Below are positions 51,273 through 60,129 of a stretch of DNA of 64,000 nucleotides, piece after piece (within the stretch, counting starts at the first letter, position 1; every line of letters begins with the position of its first letter). Under the pieces are notes generated by a model that saw nothing but the letters and a program-made list of their open reading frames with translations, ran no database searches and was not told the origin of the DNA. Made by a program: the position numbers and the translations under genes. The DNA is from Asticcacaulis sp. AC402 (lineage in GTDB: Bacteria; Pseudomonadota; Alphaproteobacteria; Caulobacterales; Caulobacteraceae): positions 1 to 64,000 of the forward strand of contig NZ_AWGC01000022.1 of NCBI RefSeq assembly GCF_000495835.1, read 5' to 3'.

Positions 51273-52256
51273 TCATCGATCGTTCTCCAGCCGGGCGGAC
51301 AGCGAGGCCAGCACCGCCATGCGGGCGGCGACGCCCATCTCGACCTGGTCCTGGATCAGCGACACCGACAGGTCGTCGGCGACTTCGGAGTCGATCTCGA
51401 TGCCGCGGTTCATCGGCCCAGGGTGCATGACGCGGACATTTTTCGCCGCCACGACCAGCTTTTCGCGATCGAGGCCGAAGAAGCGGTAATATTCCCGCGC
51501 TGATGGGATGAAGGCGCCATCCATGCGCTCCAGTTGCAGACGCAGCATCATCACCACGTTGGCGCCGGCAATGCCTTCGCGCATGTCGTGAAAAACCTCA
51601 ACACCCCACTGGTCGGCATCGCCAGGGATCAGGGTCGGCGGCCCGACCAGTCGGACATTGGCGCCCATATTGCTGAGCAGGATGAGGTTGGAGCGGGCGA
51701 CGCGGCTGTGGGCGACATCGCCACAGATGGCGATGGTCAGGCCGTCGACATGGCCAAACGCCCGGCGGATCGACAACATGTCGAGCAGGGCCTGGGTCGG
51801 GTGTTGATGCTGGCCGTCGCCGGCATTGATCACCGAACAGCCGACCTTCTGCGACAGCAACGCCGCCGCGCCCGAAGCTGAATGGCGCACAACCAGGAGG
51901 TCGGGCTTCATGGCGTTCAAGGTCACAGCCGTGTCGATCAGGGTCTCGCCCTTGGCCACCGAAGAACTTTTCATGCTCATATTGATGGTGTCGGCGCCCA
52001 GGCGTTTGCCGGCGATCTCGAAGCTGGACTGGGTCCGCGTCGAGTTCTCGAAGAACATGTTGACCAGGGTGCGGCCCTTGAGCAGGTCCAGCTTCTTGGT
52101 GGTCTGACGGTTCAGGTCGACAAAGACGTCGGCCAGGTCCAGCAGGGCCATGATGTCGGGCGGATCCAGGTCCTGGGCGGCCAGAAAGTGGCGCTTGGGA
52201 AAGGCGGTCAGCCGCGCGCCGATCAGGTCGTTGACATTTGAGTCGCTGGGGGACAT
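51273..52256 (-). CDS. pyrB: Aspartate carbamoyltransferase catalytic subunit
   Basis: 327 residues. Carbamoyl-phosphate motif [27 protein letters not shown] and [13 protein letters not shown]. Second step of pyrimidine synthesis. I start at MSPSDSN (52256); 192 upstream codons of open frame are antisense to the neighbouring gene and not coding. The regulatory subunit PyrI is absent; the partner is the inactive DHOase homologue encoded next in the operon. Confidence 0.95.
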   Translation of the reverse strand: MSPSDSNVNDLIGARLTAFPKRHFLAAQDLDPPDIMALLDLADVFVDLNRQTTKKLDLLKGRTLVNMFFENSTRTQSSFEIAGKRLGADTINMSMKSSSVAKGETLIDTAVTLNAMKPDLLVVRHSASGAAALLSQKVGCSVINAGDGQHQHPTQALLDMLSIRRAFGHVDGLTIAICGDVAHSRVARSNLILLSNMGANVRLVGPPTLIPGDADQWGVEVFHDMREGIAGANVVMMLRLQLERMDGAFIPSAREYYRFFGLDREKLVVAAKNVRVMHPGPMNRGIEIDSEVADDLSVSLIQDQVEMGVAARMAVLASLSARLENDR

Positions 52257-52325
52257 CTCGAATTCCACGTTTGCGGCCTTTTCGCCAATAATGACCCAAA
52301 GCACAAGCGGAAGGATGACAGTTTC

Positions 52326-53138
52326 ATGAAAAGCCAGTCGGAAAAAGCAGCCGAGTTCACAGCTCTGCATGAAACGGGCTGTTTCGTGATTCCCAATCCC
52401 TGGGACCGTGGCTCGGCACGGATGCTGGCCGGGCTGGGCTTCAAAGCCCTGACGACGACCAGCGCGGGCTATGCCCGGTCGATCGGGGTGGTCGATTACA
52501 AGGCCGGCCGTGACCATGTCCTTGCCCATTGCCGTGACCTGGCCGAAGCGACCGACCTGCCGCTGGCGGCCGATCTGGAGGACGGCTTCGGTCCGACGCC
52601 GGAGGATTGCGCCGAGACGATTCGTCAGGGTGCGCAAGCCGGCCTGGTCGGCGGTTCGATCGAGGACTGGCGCGCCGACGGAACCTTCTACGATATCGAA
52701 GCTGCGGCTGACCGCATTCGTGCCGCGGCCGAAGCGGCACGGGCTCTGGACTTTCCGTTTCAACTGGTGGCGCGGTGCGAGAACTATCTGCGCGGCCGGC
52801 CCGATTTCGCCGACACCGTCCGCCGCCTGCAAGCCTATCAGGAGGCCGGGGCCGATGTCTTGTATGCGCCATGCTTAAGTACAGCCGAAGAGTTCGCTGC
52901 ACTGCTGCGTGAGGTCGACCGTCCGGTCAACGCTTTGGGCGGGATGGGGAAGGTGCCGCTGACGGTGTCGGAACTGGCGGCCCTTGGCGTCCGGCGTATC
53001 AGCCTGGGCAGTCTGCTGCATTCTGCGGCCATGACGGCCTTCCTGAAAGCAGCGACAGACGAGAGCTTCGGCTTTGTCGCCGGGCTGACCTCGGGCGGCG
53101 AACTGGATCGGTTGCTGGAAAAAGGCTCCGCCGGCTGA
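52326..53138 (+). CDS. Isocitrate lyase/PEP mutase-family protein
   Basis: 270-residue TIM-barrel enzyme. Features are [39 protein letters not shown] with metal-binding acidic residues, GGSIEDW and [10 protein letters not shown]. Relatives include carboxyphosphonoenolpyruvate mutase and 2-methylisocitrate lyase-like enzymes; the substrate is uncertain. Divergent from pyrB with only ~70 bases between, so promoters overlap. Confidence 0.85.
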   Translation: MKSQSEKAAEFTALHETGCFVIPNPWDRGSARMLAGLGFKALTTTSAGYARSIGVVDYKAGRDHVLAHCRDLAEATDLPLAADLEDGFGPTPEDCAETIRQGAQAGLVGGSIEDWRADGTFYDIEAAADRIRAAAEAARALDFPFQLVARCENYLRGRPDFADTVRRLQAYQEAGADVLYAPCLSTAEEFAALLREVDRPVNALGGMGKVPLTVSELAALGVRRISLGSLLHSAAMTAFLKAATDESFGFVAGLTSGGELDRLLEKGSAG

Positions 53139-53156
53139 CCGGCGGAGCTCTGGCAC

Positions 53157-54200
53157 CTACTTCAAAGAAGCGATATCGATCACGAAGCGGTAGCGAACAT
53201 CGGACTTGATAACCCGCTCATAGGCGGTGTTGATATCCTTGATATCGATCAGTTCGATATCCGAGACGATGTTGTGCTCGCCGCAGAAATCCAGCATTTC
53301 CTGGGTTTCCTTGATCGAGCCGATGCACGACCCGGCCAGCGACCGCCGTCCCATGATCAGCGAGAAGGCATGGACGGGCACCGGATTTTCCGGCACGCCG
53401 ACCAGCACCATGGTGCCGTCGATCGTCAGCAGATTGAGATAGGCGTTCCAGTCGATCTGGGCCGATACCGTATTGATGACCAGGTCGAACGAACCTGCCA
53501 GTTTGGTGAAGGTCTCCGGATCATTGGTGGCATAGTAGTGATCGGCACCCAGCCTCAGGGCGTCGTCCTTCTTGGACAGCGACTGGCTCAGCACCGTGAC
53601 TTCGGCGCCCATGGCATGGGCCAGCTTGACGCCCATATGGCCGAGACCGCCCAACCCGACGATAGCCACCTTCTTGCCCGGCCCGGCATTCCAGTGGCGC
53701 AGCGGCGAGTAGAGGGTAATGCCGGCGCAGAGCAGGGGCGCCGCGCCGGCCAGGTCCAGGTTGCCTGGCACCGACAGGACGTAGCCTTCCTTGACCACGA
53801 TATGGTCGGAATAGCCGCCATAGGTCGGCAGGCCGTCGCGGTCGAGGCTGTTATAGGTCTGGGCCAGCTGGTCCATCATATATTGTTCGCGGTCGACGTC
53901 GCGCTGCTGGCATTTCATGCAGGAATCGACGAAGCAGCCGACGCCGACCGTATCGCCTTCCTTGAAGCGCGACACCTTGGCGCCGACCTGTCGGACCTTG
54001 CCGACGATTTCATGGCCGGGCACCATCGGGTAGATGCCGGGGAACCACTCATCGCGGACCTGGTGGATGTCAGAGTGGCAGATGCCACTGTAGAGAATAT
54101 CGATGACGACATCGTCTTCGTTGGGGGCGCGGCGTTCGAAGCTAAACGGTTCCAGCGGCGCTTTGGGGGAAAGCGCGGCATAGGCTTTGGCGGTTGTCAT
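53157..54200 (-). CDS. NAD(P)-dependent alcohol dehydrogenase (YahK/CAD-like)
   Basis: 347 residues with a GroES-like domain ([17 protein letters not shown] supplying the catalytic zinc site) and a Rossmann domain ([24 protein letters not shown]). The structural-zinc loop reads [15 protein letters not shown], where relatives have four cysteines: two are lost. ATG 54200 follows AAGGATC. Probably reduces aldehydes in the cytoplasm. Convergent with the ICL/PEP-mutase-like gene. Confidence 0.9.
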   Translation of the reverse strand: MTTAKAYAALSPKAPLEPFSFERRAPNEDDVVIDILYSGICHSDIHQVRDEWFPGIYPMVPGHEIVGKVRQVGAKVSRFKEGDTVGVGCFVDSCMKCQQRDVDREQYMMDQLAQTYNSLDRDGLPTYGGYSDHIVVKEGYVLSVPGNLDLAGAAPLLCAGITLYSPLRHWNAGPGKKVAIVGLGGLGHMGVKLAHAMGAEVTVLSQSLSKKDDALRLGADHYYATNDPETFTKLAGSFDLVINTVSAQIDWNAYLNLLTIDGTMVLVGVPENPVPVHAFSLIMGRRSLAGSCIGSIKETQEMLDFCGEHNIVSDIELIDIKDINTAYERVIKSDVRYRFVIDIASLK

Positions 54201-54285
54201 ATGGGGAGATCCTTGTGTTCGGACTCCGCGCATATGGTGTGGCTGCGCCACTTTGTCAGGGTGGCGGTTGCAGTTTGCTGTGAAT

Positions 54286-55224
54286 TTATTGCAGGTGAAA
54301 CACCGTCAGCAGCAGCGGCAGGGTGAAGGCGCTTAGAGTTGTGGTCATGGCGACAATGCCGGCCATCAGCGGGGCGTCTCCGCCCATATGGCGCGCCTGA
54401 ACATAGGCCGCCGCGGCACATGGCGCCGCGCCACACGCCAGAGCCACACCCTGCGCCAGGGCATCGCCGCCCAAGGCGTAACAGATGCCCCAGGCCAGGA
54501 CCGGCATGACCAGGACCTTGAACAACGATACCGAGGTTACCAGGATGGGCTTACGGAATACATAGCCGAAGCTTAAGCCTGCCCCGGCAAGGATTAACCC
54601 GGTCGGAATGGCCGCCTGGCCCAGCATGGTCAGCGAACGTTCGGCAAACGGGAGCGATGGCACCTTCAGGACGTTGAAGCTCAAGCCGATCAGGCAGGAG
54701 GCAAAGATCGGGTTGGTCATCAGGGTCCTGGCCATCCACAACGGCGTCCGCGCCGGCGGATCGCCTTCGGGCTCACCCCACTGGGCCAGGACCAGGATGC
54801 TGATCATGTTCGATGCCGGGATCAGCGCGCTGATAGCGACGGCGGCGATGGCGGTGGCGCGGTCACCGAAGATGACAGCGGCCACCGGAATAAAGACGAA
54901 CGAATTGAAGCGGATCAGCCCCTGGAAGACACTGGTGAAGGTCGGACCCGGCAGGTTGAGGATGGGTTTCAAACCGAAGCCCACGGCCGAGCCGATCAAC
55001 AGCGCGCCGACGACGGCCAGGCTGACAGGACCGGCAGCAAATCCGCCCAGGTCGGCATGCCAGATGGCCGGGATCAGAAAGCCGGGATAGAGGACATAGA
55101 CGGCGAACTTCTCGATCGGTCTCCATACATTCGATGGCAGGAAACCCGACTTTTTCAGGCCATAACCCAATACGATCAGCAGGAAGACCGGGACAATCCC
55201 GTTGAGGATCGTCATCAGCGTCAT
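54286..55224 (-). CDS. AEC-family transporter
   Basis: 312 residues with about ten hydrophobic helices and the two-repeat pattern of auxin-efflux-carrier-like permeases ([18 protein letters not shown] at the start, [15 protein letters not shown] in the middle, [13 protein letters not shown] in the C-terminal repeat). The substrate is unknown, often a dicarboxylate or similar small acid. Same strand as the dehydrogenase, separated by 86 bases. Confidence 0.87.
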   Translation of the reverse strand: MTLMTILNGIVPVFLLIVLGYGLKKSGFLPSNVWRPIEKFAVYVLYPGFLIPAIWHADLGGFAAGPVSLAVVGALLIGSAVGFGLKPILNLPGPTFTSVFQGLIRFNSFVFIPVAAVIFGDRATAIAAVAISALIPASNMISILVLAQWGEPEGDPPARTPLWMARTLMTNPIFASCLIGLSFNVLKVPSLPFAERSLTMLGQAAIPTGLILAGAGLSFGYVFRKPILVTSVSLFKVLVMPVLAWGICYALGGDALAQGVALACGAAPCAAAAYVQARHMGGDAPLMAGIVAMTTTLSAFTLPLLLTVFHLQ

Positions 55225-55333
55225 TGTTTGCCCTCACCGCAGTTCGCTTCGCTCACGCCTCCGCGGGGGCGGCGAACGATCGCCGGCGCCCAGGACGTTC
55301 TTTTGGTGGGCGCTGTTAACAGGTTCAGCATCT

Positions 55334-55807
55334 TCATGCTTCACCGCCTCTGATACGGTCCAGCGCGCCCTGCAATATATAGGCAGCGGCGTTGCGGTCG
55401 ATGACTTCGGCGCGTTTGGCGCGCGACAGGTCGGCTTCTTCGATCAGAAAGCGGTTCATTGCTGCGGACGACCAGCGTTCGTCCCAGAAAGCGATGGGGA
55501 TGTCACGAAGGCGCAAGAGGTTCCGCGCGAACGCCCGGCACGACTGGGCGCGCGGGCCTTCGCTGCCGTCCATATTGACCGGCAGGCCGATAACGAGGCC
55601 ATCCACCTCACGCACCTGCATCAGGTGGAAGAGCCGCTCGGCCTCCAATGTGAACTTCGTCTTGCGAATCAACTCCAGGGGCGAGGCAAGGGTCAGCGAG
55701 ATATCGGACACGGCGACGCCGATGGTCTTTTCACCCAGGTCCAGACCCAGCAGGGCGCGGCGCGGCGGGAGGGCGGCTCTTAGTTCGGTGATGTCGATAA
55801 CGGCCAT
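55334..55807 (-). CDS. ruvX: Holliday-junction resolvase-like YqgF/RuvX
   Basis: 157 residues. RNase-H-like fold with LLGLDLGEKTIGVAVSD, LVIGLPVNMDGSEGPRA and FWDERWSSAAMNR. Essential in many bacteria and linked to pre-16S rRNA 5' processing. ATG 55807 is chosen by family length; the frame is open 20 codons further. Close to gatC as in Caulobacter. Confidence 0.93.
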   Translation of the reverse strand: MAVIDITELRAALPPRRALLGLDLGEKTIGVAVSDISLTLASPLELIRKTKFTLEAERLFHLMQVREVDGLVIGLPVNMDGSEGPRAQSCRAFARNLLRLRDIPIAFWDERWSSAAMNRFLIEEADLSRAKRAEVIDRNAAAYILQGALDRIRGGEA

Positions 55808-55993
55808 GGCGCCGGTTTGACGCCAAGCCCCAGCCGAGTCAACCAATGCGGCCGGCGGCAAGTGCAATTATTGCAGTAGCAATCTCTTTACTTGATGTTA
55901 CGATAATTTAATTCATTACGGCAAGTTAATGTCTGTAATGATTGTAATATATGAAGTCGATTTAATAATAATCATCGTGCATTTGCTTGAACG

Positions 55994-56002
55994 CTTGTGT
56001 AT
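55994..56002 (+). promoter_or_regulatory. Motif CTTGTGTAT, 53 bases before urcA copy 1
   Basis: The same nine bases occur at 56527-56535, 50 bases before the second urcA ATG. The similar distance suggests a shared core promoter. The remaining AT-rich 239-base region (55808-56046) has no other gene. Confidence 0.4.
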
Positions 56003-56046
56003 TCAGACTTCAGTACCCACCATCAAGCAACTGAGGAATTTACACC

Positions 56047-56394
56047 ATGTCCCACACCTTTACCGCGCTCGCTTTTGCCACTGTCGCCACCCTGACCGCG
56101 ACGTCCGCCTTCGCCGGTGGCTTCCAGGTCACCATGGGCGACGATAGCCCCCGCCAGGAAGTGATCAGCGTCGATGGCGTCAATCTCGACAACCCGGCGC
56201 AGGCCAGGGCCTTCTACCGCAGCCTGCAATACGCCGCGGCCCGTGTCTGTGTCGGCGAAAGCCGCACCTGCGACAAGGATGCCGTCAGCGAGGCCGTCGG
56301 TCAGATCGGCAGCCAGGAACTGGCCCGCCTCGACGCAGTTAATGCCGAAGCAACCCAGGTGGCGGCTGTTCGCACCGTAACGTCGCAAAGATAA
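56047..56394 (+). CDS. UrcA-family secreted protein, copy 1
   Basis: 115 residues with a signal peptide (ALAFATVATLTATSAFA). The mature part has ISVDGVNLDNPAQARAF, then LQYAAARVCVGE and a second cysteine in RTCDKD, as in UrcA proteins of alphaproteobacteria, which have no known function. GAGGAATT precedes the ATG. A good terminator follows, so it is monocistronic. Confidence 0.82.
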   Translation: MSHTFTALAFATVATLTATSAFAGGFQVTMGDDSPRQEVISVDGVNLDNPAQARAFYRSLQYAAARVCVGESRTCDKDAVSEAVGQIGSQELARLDAVNAEATQVAAVRTVTSQR

Positions 56395-56420
56395 GCTGTC
56401 TGATCCGCCGATGAAGTGAA

Positions 56421-56451
56421 GAGCGCACCTTGCACGGTGCGCTCTTTTTTT
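56421..56451 (+). terminator. Terminator of urcA copy 1
   Basis: GAGCGCACC / GGTGCGCTC with a six-base loop and seven T. Confidence 0.92.
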
Positions 56452-56576
56452 ATTAAATGTCGTTCATTAAATACTTTAAATATATGGAGAATATTTAAGA
56501 AAAATCATGTTTTATTCAATTTAATACTTGTGTATGAGTGAGGAAGTAGAGTTTTACACTTGCACAGGAGCCCAAC

Positions 56577-56936
56577 ATGAAAGCCTATTCGATCCTTGCC
56601 ACTGTGGCTTTGGCCACCTTGACCTTCTCCGCAGTTTCGGCCAGCGCCGAGACACTGCGCATCAAAAACGGTCACGCGGTCAAAACCGTTTCTATCGATC
56701 ACAACGACCTGCGCGACGAATATCGCGCCGCTCAGGTCTATGTCCGCCTGGAAAAAGTCGCCGCCGAGGTTTGCCAGGTTGATGGTGATGCACCGGCCTG
56801 GGTCCTGGCCCAGGACCGGGACTGCGTCCAGCGCGCCCTTGTCGGCGCCGTCGCTGACCTGAACAGCCCGGCCCTGAGTCAGGTCCACGCCAATGCCGGC
56901 GCGACGGCGCAAAGCTACGCCCGTAACGACAGATAA
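56577..56936 (+). CDS. UrcA-family secreted protein, copy 2
   Basis: 119 residues with a signal peptide (ILATVALATLTFSAVSASA). VSIDHNDLRDEYRAAQVYVR, then LEKVAAEVCQVDG and RDCVQRAL give the same two-cysteine UrcA pattern as copy 1. The pair probably arose by tandem duplication. AGGAGCCC precedes the ATG. Its own promoter motif CTTGTGTAT lies 50 bases upstream. Confidence 0.82.
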   Translation: MKAYSILATVALATLTFSAVSASAETLRIKNGHAVKTVSIDHNDLRDEYRAAQVYVRLEKVAAEVCQVDGDAPAWVLAQDRDCVQRALVGAVADLNSPALSQVHANAGATAQSYARNDR

Positions 56937-56982
56937 GGACTTTCGGGAGGTGATGTCCTCCGCACAGCGTCCCGCCGTCCTG

Positions 56983-57018
56983 TTCAGGCCGCGTCTCCTC
57001 CCCGGGACGCGGCCTGAA
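56983..57018 (+). terminator. Hairpin after urcA copy 2
   Basis: TTCAGGCCGCGTC and its exact reverse complement close a ten-base loop, followed by ATCTGTTG. Strong stem, weak T-run. Confidence 0.65.
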
Positions 57019-57103
57019 ATCTGTTGGGCTTCCGCGACATACATCTTGCCAAGTTCCCGCCCAGTCGCTAACCGGTCTCGCCATAGATTTAAGGAGTGCG
57101 ATG

Positions 57104-57391
57104 ATGGCCATTGATGTGGCAACCGTCAAAAAAGTGGCGAGCCTGTCGCGCCTGCGTGAGCCGCAAGAGCGCCTCGAAGCCCTGGCCGGCGAATTGAACG
57201 GCATTCTGGGCTGGATCGAGCAACTCAACGAGGTCGATGTCGCCGGCGTCGAGCCCATGACCACCGCGGTCGAGCAACCGACGCCGCTGCGCGAAGACGT
57301 CGTCAACGACGGTGACAAGGTCGCCCAGGTTGTCGCCAACGCACCGAAATCGGCTGAGGGCTTTTTCATCGTGCCGAAGGTGGTGGAATAA
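57104..57391 (+). CDS. gatC: Asp-tRNA(Asn)/Glu-tRNA(Gln) amidotransferase subunit C
   Basis: 95 residues: [36 protein letters not shown] and PLREDVV, the standard GatC pattern. Clamps GatA to GatB. AAGGAG lies seven bases before ATG 57104; another ATG directly precedes it. Its TAA overlaps the gatA ATG by one base. Confidence 0.95.
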   Translation: MAIDVATVKKVASLSRLREPQERLEALAGELNGILGWIEQLNEVDVAGVEPMTTAVEQPTPLREDVVNDGDKVAQVVANAPKSAEGFFIVPKVVE

Positions 57392-58875
57392 TGCGCAACC
57401 TGACGCAACTGAGCTTGAAGGACGCCCTCGACGGTCTGAAGACGAAGCAGTTCTCGTCTGGCGAACTGACCGAGGCCTTTATCGGCGCTATTCAGGCCGC
57501 CAATCCGACGCTGAACGCCTTTGTTGAAACCACCTTCGACAAGGCCCGTGCCCAGGCCGCGGCCTCCGACGCCAGACTGGCGAAAGGCGAGGGCGGCCGT
57601 CTCGAAGGCGCGCCGCTCGGCATCAAGGATCTGTATTGCACGAAGGACGTGCGCACCACCGCCTGTTCGGGCATCCTGAGCAACTTCATCCCGACCTACG
57701 AATCGACCGTCACCCAGAACCTGTGGGACGACGGGGCTGTCATGTTGGGCAAGCTCAACATGGACGAGTTCGCCATGGGCTCGTCGAACGAAACCTCGCA
57801 CTGGGGTCCCGTGACCAATCCGTGGAAGTCGAACGGCTCAAACGCCGCCCTGACCCCTGGCGGATCGTCGGGCGGTTCGGCTTCAGCCGTTGCTGCCGAC
57901 CTGTGCCTGGCCGCCACGGCGTCGGACACCGGCGGCTCTATCCGCCAACCGGCCGCCTTCACCGGCACGGTCGGCATCAAGCCGACCTATGGCCGCTGCT
58001 CGCGCTACGGCATGGTGGCCTTTGCCTCTTCGCTGGACCAGGCCGGCCCGATCACCAAGACGGTCGCGGACTCGGCCATCTTGCTGCAATCCATGTGCTC
58101 GTATGATGCCAAGGATTCGACCTCGCTGCAGGTAGCTGTGCCGGACTTTTCGTCATTTCTGGAAAAGTCGCTGAAAGGCCTTCGTATCGGCATTCCTGAC
58201 GAATATCGTCTTGACGGCATTCCGGCCGAGATCGACGCATTGTGGGAGCAGGGAATCGCCTGGCTGAAGGACGCCGGCGCCGAAATCGTCCGCATCTCCC
58301 TGCCGCACACCAAGTACGCCCTGCCGTGCTATTACATCATCGCGCCGGCCGAGGCCTCCTCCAACCTGGCGCGCTATGACGGCATGCGTTACGGCCACCG
58401 CACTGACAAGGCGCAGTCCCTGACCGACGTCTATGAGCTGTCGCGCTCCGAAGGCTTCGGCAAGGAGGTCAAGCGCCGCATTATGATCGGCACCTATGTG
58501 CTGTCGGCCGGCTTCTACGATGCCTATTACGTAAAGGCCCTGAAGGTCCGCCGCCGGATCGCTGAGGACTTTACCAATGCGTGGAACAGTTGCGACGTCA
58601 TCCTGACACCGGCGACGCCATCGGCAGCGTTCGAGCTGGGCGACAAGGCCAAGGCTGCCGATCCGGTCGCCATGTACCTGAACGACGTCTTCACGGTGAC
58701 GACCAACCTGGCCGGACTGCCGGGCATGAGCGTGCCGGCCGGGCTCGACAGCCAGGGCCTGCCTCTGGGGCTTCAGGTTATCGGCAAGGCCCTGGACGAA
58801 GGCACGGTGTTCAGTGTTGGCGCCGCGCTGGAAAAGGCCGCCGCCTTCACGGCCAAGCCTTCGAAATGGTGGTAA
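57391..58875 (+). CDS. gatA: Asp-tRNA(Asn)/Glu-tRNA(Gln) amidotransferase subunit A
   Basis: 494-residue amidase. Ser-cisSer-Lys triad: Lys in [11 protein letters not shown] near residue 76, the Ser-rich loop [17 protein letters not shown] and [10 protein letters not shown]. Releases ammonia from glutamine for transamidation of misacylated tRNA. Overlaps gatC by one base; gatB is not in this stretch. Confidence 0.97.
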   Translation: MRNLTQLSLKDALDGLKTKQFSSGELTEAFIGAIQAANPTLNAFVETTFDKARAQAAASDARLAKGEGGRLEGAPLGIKDLYCTKDVRTTACSGILSNFIPTYESTVTQNLWDDGAVMLGKLNMDEFAMGSSNETSHWGPVTNPWKSNGSNAALTPGGSSGGSASAVAADLCLAATASDTGGSIRQPAAFTGTVGIKPTYGRCSRYGMVAFASSLDQAGPITKTVADSAILLQSMCSYDAKDSTSLQVAVPDFSSFLEKSLKGLRIGIPDEYRLDGIPAEIDALWEQGIAWLKDAGAEIVRISLPHTKYALPCYYIIAPAEASSNLARYDGMRYGHRTDKAQSLTDVYELSRSEGFGKEVKRRIMIGTYVLSAGFYDAYYVKALKVRRRIAEDFTNAWNSCDVILTPATPSAAFELGDKAKAADPVAMYLNDVFTVTTNLAGLPGMSVPAGLDSQGLPLGLQVIGKALDEGTVFSVGAALEKAAAFTAKPSKWW

Positions 58876-58960
58876 CCGGCGAATCCGTCTTGCACCCGGC
58901 GATTAAGGGGGTAGGGTGGGGGCATATCTCCACCCTCAAGCCGAAGGCATTTGTGGTCCC

Positions 58961-59350
58961 ATGAAGAAATTTCTCGCTGCCGCCGTGCTTTTTGCCGCGT
59001 TCGCCGGCTCTGTCCACGCCCAGGACGCCGCGCCGCCGGCCGAGGACGGACTGACGACCGAAGACGTCCTGACCGTGTCGATCGGTTGCATCGCCACCTA
59101 TGACACCCTCATCGCCCAGGGCAAGGCTGGCGCCAGGGCGGCCGAAATTCAGAAGGCCCGCGCTTTTGCGGTCAGCGTCTACAAGGAATTCAGTGGCGAG
59201 ACCGACGAAGAAGTGGCCTCGGATATTGCCATGGCCGATCAGGCCTTCCCCGAGATGTTGAAAGACAGCACAATCACCGTCGAGTCGTTCCAGGAGACTT
59301 GCGACGCCATCTTCTTCGACGAACCCGAGGCCGCTGCACCGGCCGCCTGA
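58961..59350 (+). CDS. Secreted acidic protein of unknown function
   Basis: 129 residues with signal peptide (FLAAAVLFAAFAGSVHAQ). The mature part is helical and acidic with two cysteines (SIGCIATYD and QETCDAIF). No family recognised. ATG 58961 is preferred because the signal peptide starts there. Confidence 0.65.
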   Translation: MKKFLAAAVLFAAFAGSVHAQDAAPPAEDGLTTEDVLTVSIGCIATYDTLIAQGKAGARAAEIQKARAFAVSVYKEFSGETDEEVASDIAMADQAFPEMLKDSTITVESFQETCDAIFFDEPEAAAPAA

Positions 59351-59490
59351 GGGAAACACAGTTAATTTTCCGGTAATAAGGTATAGCACGCCGATTTTAC
59401 ACCCCGCAGACACGAATGGTTTGGGGTTCTCTGCCGTTTCTGGTTTAAACTTACGCCGTAGCACAACGCAAATTACGGACGGTGAGTAAA

Positions 59491-59817
59491 ATGTTGTCGA
59501 CCCCTGAGGACATGGTGGCGTGGGGACTTCTGGTTCTGCCGCTGATCGTGATCGCCTGGTCGGCGGTATGGTTTGCGTCGGTCGAGGCCGAGCGCAACCG
59601 TTATGAGCGCTACAAGCGCTTCCACGCCATCATGGAGCAATTGGCCCGTTCAGACGGTGCTACCGCCGACAAGATGGCCGCTGCCTATGAACTGCGCAAC
59701 TACCGCGAATACAAGGACATCATCAGCAAGATCTTTATCGATGGCCGGGTGCGTAATGACTCCGGCGAGGCTCTGCAAAAGCAGTTAAAAGAGACCCTCG
59801 ACCATATCGGGCATTGA
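59491..59817 (+). CDS. Single-pass membrane protein of unknown function
   Basis: 108 residues. One N-terminal membrane helix (WGLLVLPLIVIAWSAVWF) is followed by a basic, helical cytoplasmic part (AERNRYERYKRFHAIMEQL). GGTGAG lies just before ATG 59491; GTG 59482 is an alternative start. No family recognised. Confidence 0.6.
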   Translation: MLSTPEDMVAWGLLVLPLIVIAWSAVWFASVEAERNRYERYKRFHAIMEQLARSDGATADKMAAAYELRNYREYKDIISKIFIDGRVRNDSGEALQKQLKETLDHIGH

Positions 59818-59822
59818 TTATT

Positions 59823-59921
59823 GCGCAATCCGATAAAGTGTGACGCACTTTTCGGATAAATTGCGGGACAAAACAAAAACTTAGAGCGGGGTTTTGATTT
59901 CATCAAAACGCATACCGCTCT
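59823..59921. repeat. ~100-bp repeat, second copy of 39219-39317 (opposite orientation)
   Basis: Palindrome GCGCAATCCGATAAAGTG ... CACTTTTCGGATAAATTGCG, A-rich spacer, then AGAGCGG ... CCGCTCT. The reverse complement matches 39219-39317 along its length. Lies in the 312-base gene-free stretch 59818-60129. Confidence 0.85.
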
Positions 59922-59925
59922 AGCA

Positions 59926-59965
59926 GCGCAATCCGATAGAGTGGTGCACACTTTATCGGATTGTG
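59926..59965. repeat. Extra palindrome of the AATCCGATAAAGTG family
   Basis: GCGCAATCCGATAGAGTG pairs with CACTTTATCGGATTG, one mismatch. Directly follows the previous repeat. Confidence 0.75.
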
Positions 59966-59967
59966 GT

Positions 59968-60060
59968 CCAGGCGCCCCCCAATGGCGCCTCGCAAAAGCT
60001 CGGGCGCGCAGTCGCGCTTGCCAACCGACGATGAGTCAAGATTTTCGCGGGTTGGTATAA
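59968..60060 (+). repeat. Dispersed two-hairpin repeat, copy E (partial)
   Basis: Core CTCGCAAAAGCTCGGGCGCG and AGTCGCGCTTGCC, then hairpin 2 (CCAACCGACGATG ... CGCGGGTTGG) ending TATAATGG. Hairpin 1 is missing. Ends 69 bases before the OPT gene and probably carries no part of its promoter. Confidence 0.8.
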
Positions 60061-60129
60061 TGGCCTTGCATCGATTAATGGCCGTTCTATAGTCCGGTCT
60101 CGTTACGAGCGATACAACCGGAGTTTCAG

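Noticed and set aside
50111-51430. 439-codon plus-strand frame opposite the dihydroorotase homologue
   Set aside because: Shadow with no recognisable domain.
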